Origin: Mycobacterium ostraviense
GTDB lineage: Bacteria; Actinomycetota; Actinomycetes; Mycobacteriales; Mycobacteriaceae
Assembly: GCF_002705925.1 (NCBI RefSeq)
Contig: NZ_NKRE01000001.1
Coordinates: 1,373,657-1,437,656, forward strand
DNA length: 64,000 bases
Direction of reading: 5' to 3'
The notes under the pieces were generated by a model. That model saw only the letters and a program-made list of their open reading frames with translations. It had not been told where the DNA came from and searched no databases. A program made the position numbers and the translations under genes. Below are positions 63,914 to 64,000 of this stretch, one piece after another. Position 1 is the stretch's first letter. Every line of letters begins with the position of its first letter.

Positions 63914-64000
63914 ACCGACTACAGCGCGACGACGGGATCACGCTGGCCTACCGGGTGCACAATCCGCAAGCGCCGGGTGTGCCGCTGTTGCTCACGCACG
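63910..64000 (+). CDS. alpha/beta hydrolase, N-terminus only (cut by window edge)
   Basis: GTG 63910 overlaps the upstream TGA. The 30 residues present (VNRLQRDDGITLAYRVHNPQ then APGVPLLLTH) have the first strand and HGxx-type oxyanion approach of alpha/beta hydrolases. The catalytic elbow lies outside the window. Confidence 0.55.
   Translation, partial: MNRLQRDDGITLAYRVHNPQAPGVPLLLTH

Overview
The window is GC-rich actinobacterial DNA, very probably from a slow-growing Mycobacterium. Support for this: a PPE-domain lipase (LipY type), a 13E12-type HNH gene with a mycobacterial SOS box, a lysine N-acyltransferase of the mycobactin pathway, an MspA-family porin, many F420-type luciferase-like oxidoreductases and P450s, and a gene order from about 26.8 kb onward that I recognise from memory as following M. 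tuberculosis Rv3068c-Rv3079c and then Rv3090-Rv3097c. No database search was run.

Bases 1-3260 are a mobile/phage-like edge: a cut IS3 OrfA, an intact IS1-type transposase, a frame-broken phage/plasmid-like gene, and a small excisionase-like DNA-binding gene. Bases 3262-26330 are a lipid/aromatic catabolic island. It holds an acyl-CoA ligase; two tandem PhaZ-like hydrolases; a Rieske oxygenase with its reductase, a 2,4-dienoyl-CoA-reductase-like SDR and a P450 in a tightly coupled run; PucR and LuxR regulators; and a polyhydroxyalkanoate synthase (PhaC) with a MaoC hydratase. It ends with a beta-oxidation run (broken acyl-CoA dehydrogenase, SDR, SnoaL-like protein, alcohol dehydrogenase, enoyl-CoA hydratase). 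Inside it, 14.3-18.1 kb is a graveyard of IS fragments (ISAzo13, IS3, IS1634-type, IS110) with two VapBC toxin-antitoxin pairs. The island stops at a tRNA-Ala(GGC) gene with an integrase remnant beside it.

From 26870 the conserved core begins: phosphoglucomutase, paired CrcB fluoride channels, a DUF190 protein, MbtK, LLM oxidoreductase, DUF488, DUF732, a broken HNH gene and a CitE-like lyase. A TetR-SDR-P450 cassette follows, then an SRPBCC protein with a sulfatase, and a second LLM enzyme. A divergent SDR/TetR pair, SelO, an SPFH protein and a patatin come next. A TnpB element has split an SDR gene at 48.8-50.5 kb. The right third carries DUF808, aldehyde dehydrogenase, an LLM/acyl-CoA-dehydrogenase-like pair with a divergent HxlR regulator, and a secreted GH5-like protein. 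It also carries an AveC-like spirocyclase/P450/small-membrane-protein cassette opposite a TetR regulator, the PPE-lipase LipY, and an MspA porin. The window ends in a broken acyl-CoA dehydrogenase and the start of a hydrolase.

Two themes stand out. One is apparent PHA making and breaking together with ring-oxidising catabolism inside a tRNA-bounded island. The other is heavy gene decay: at least eight genes are interrupted by insertions or by frameshifts of one or a few bases.
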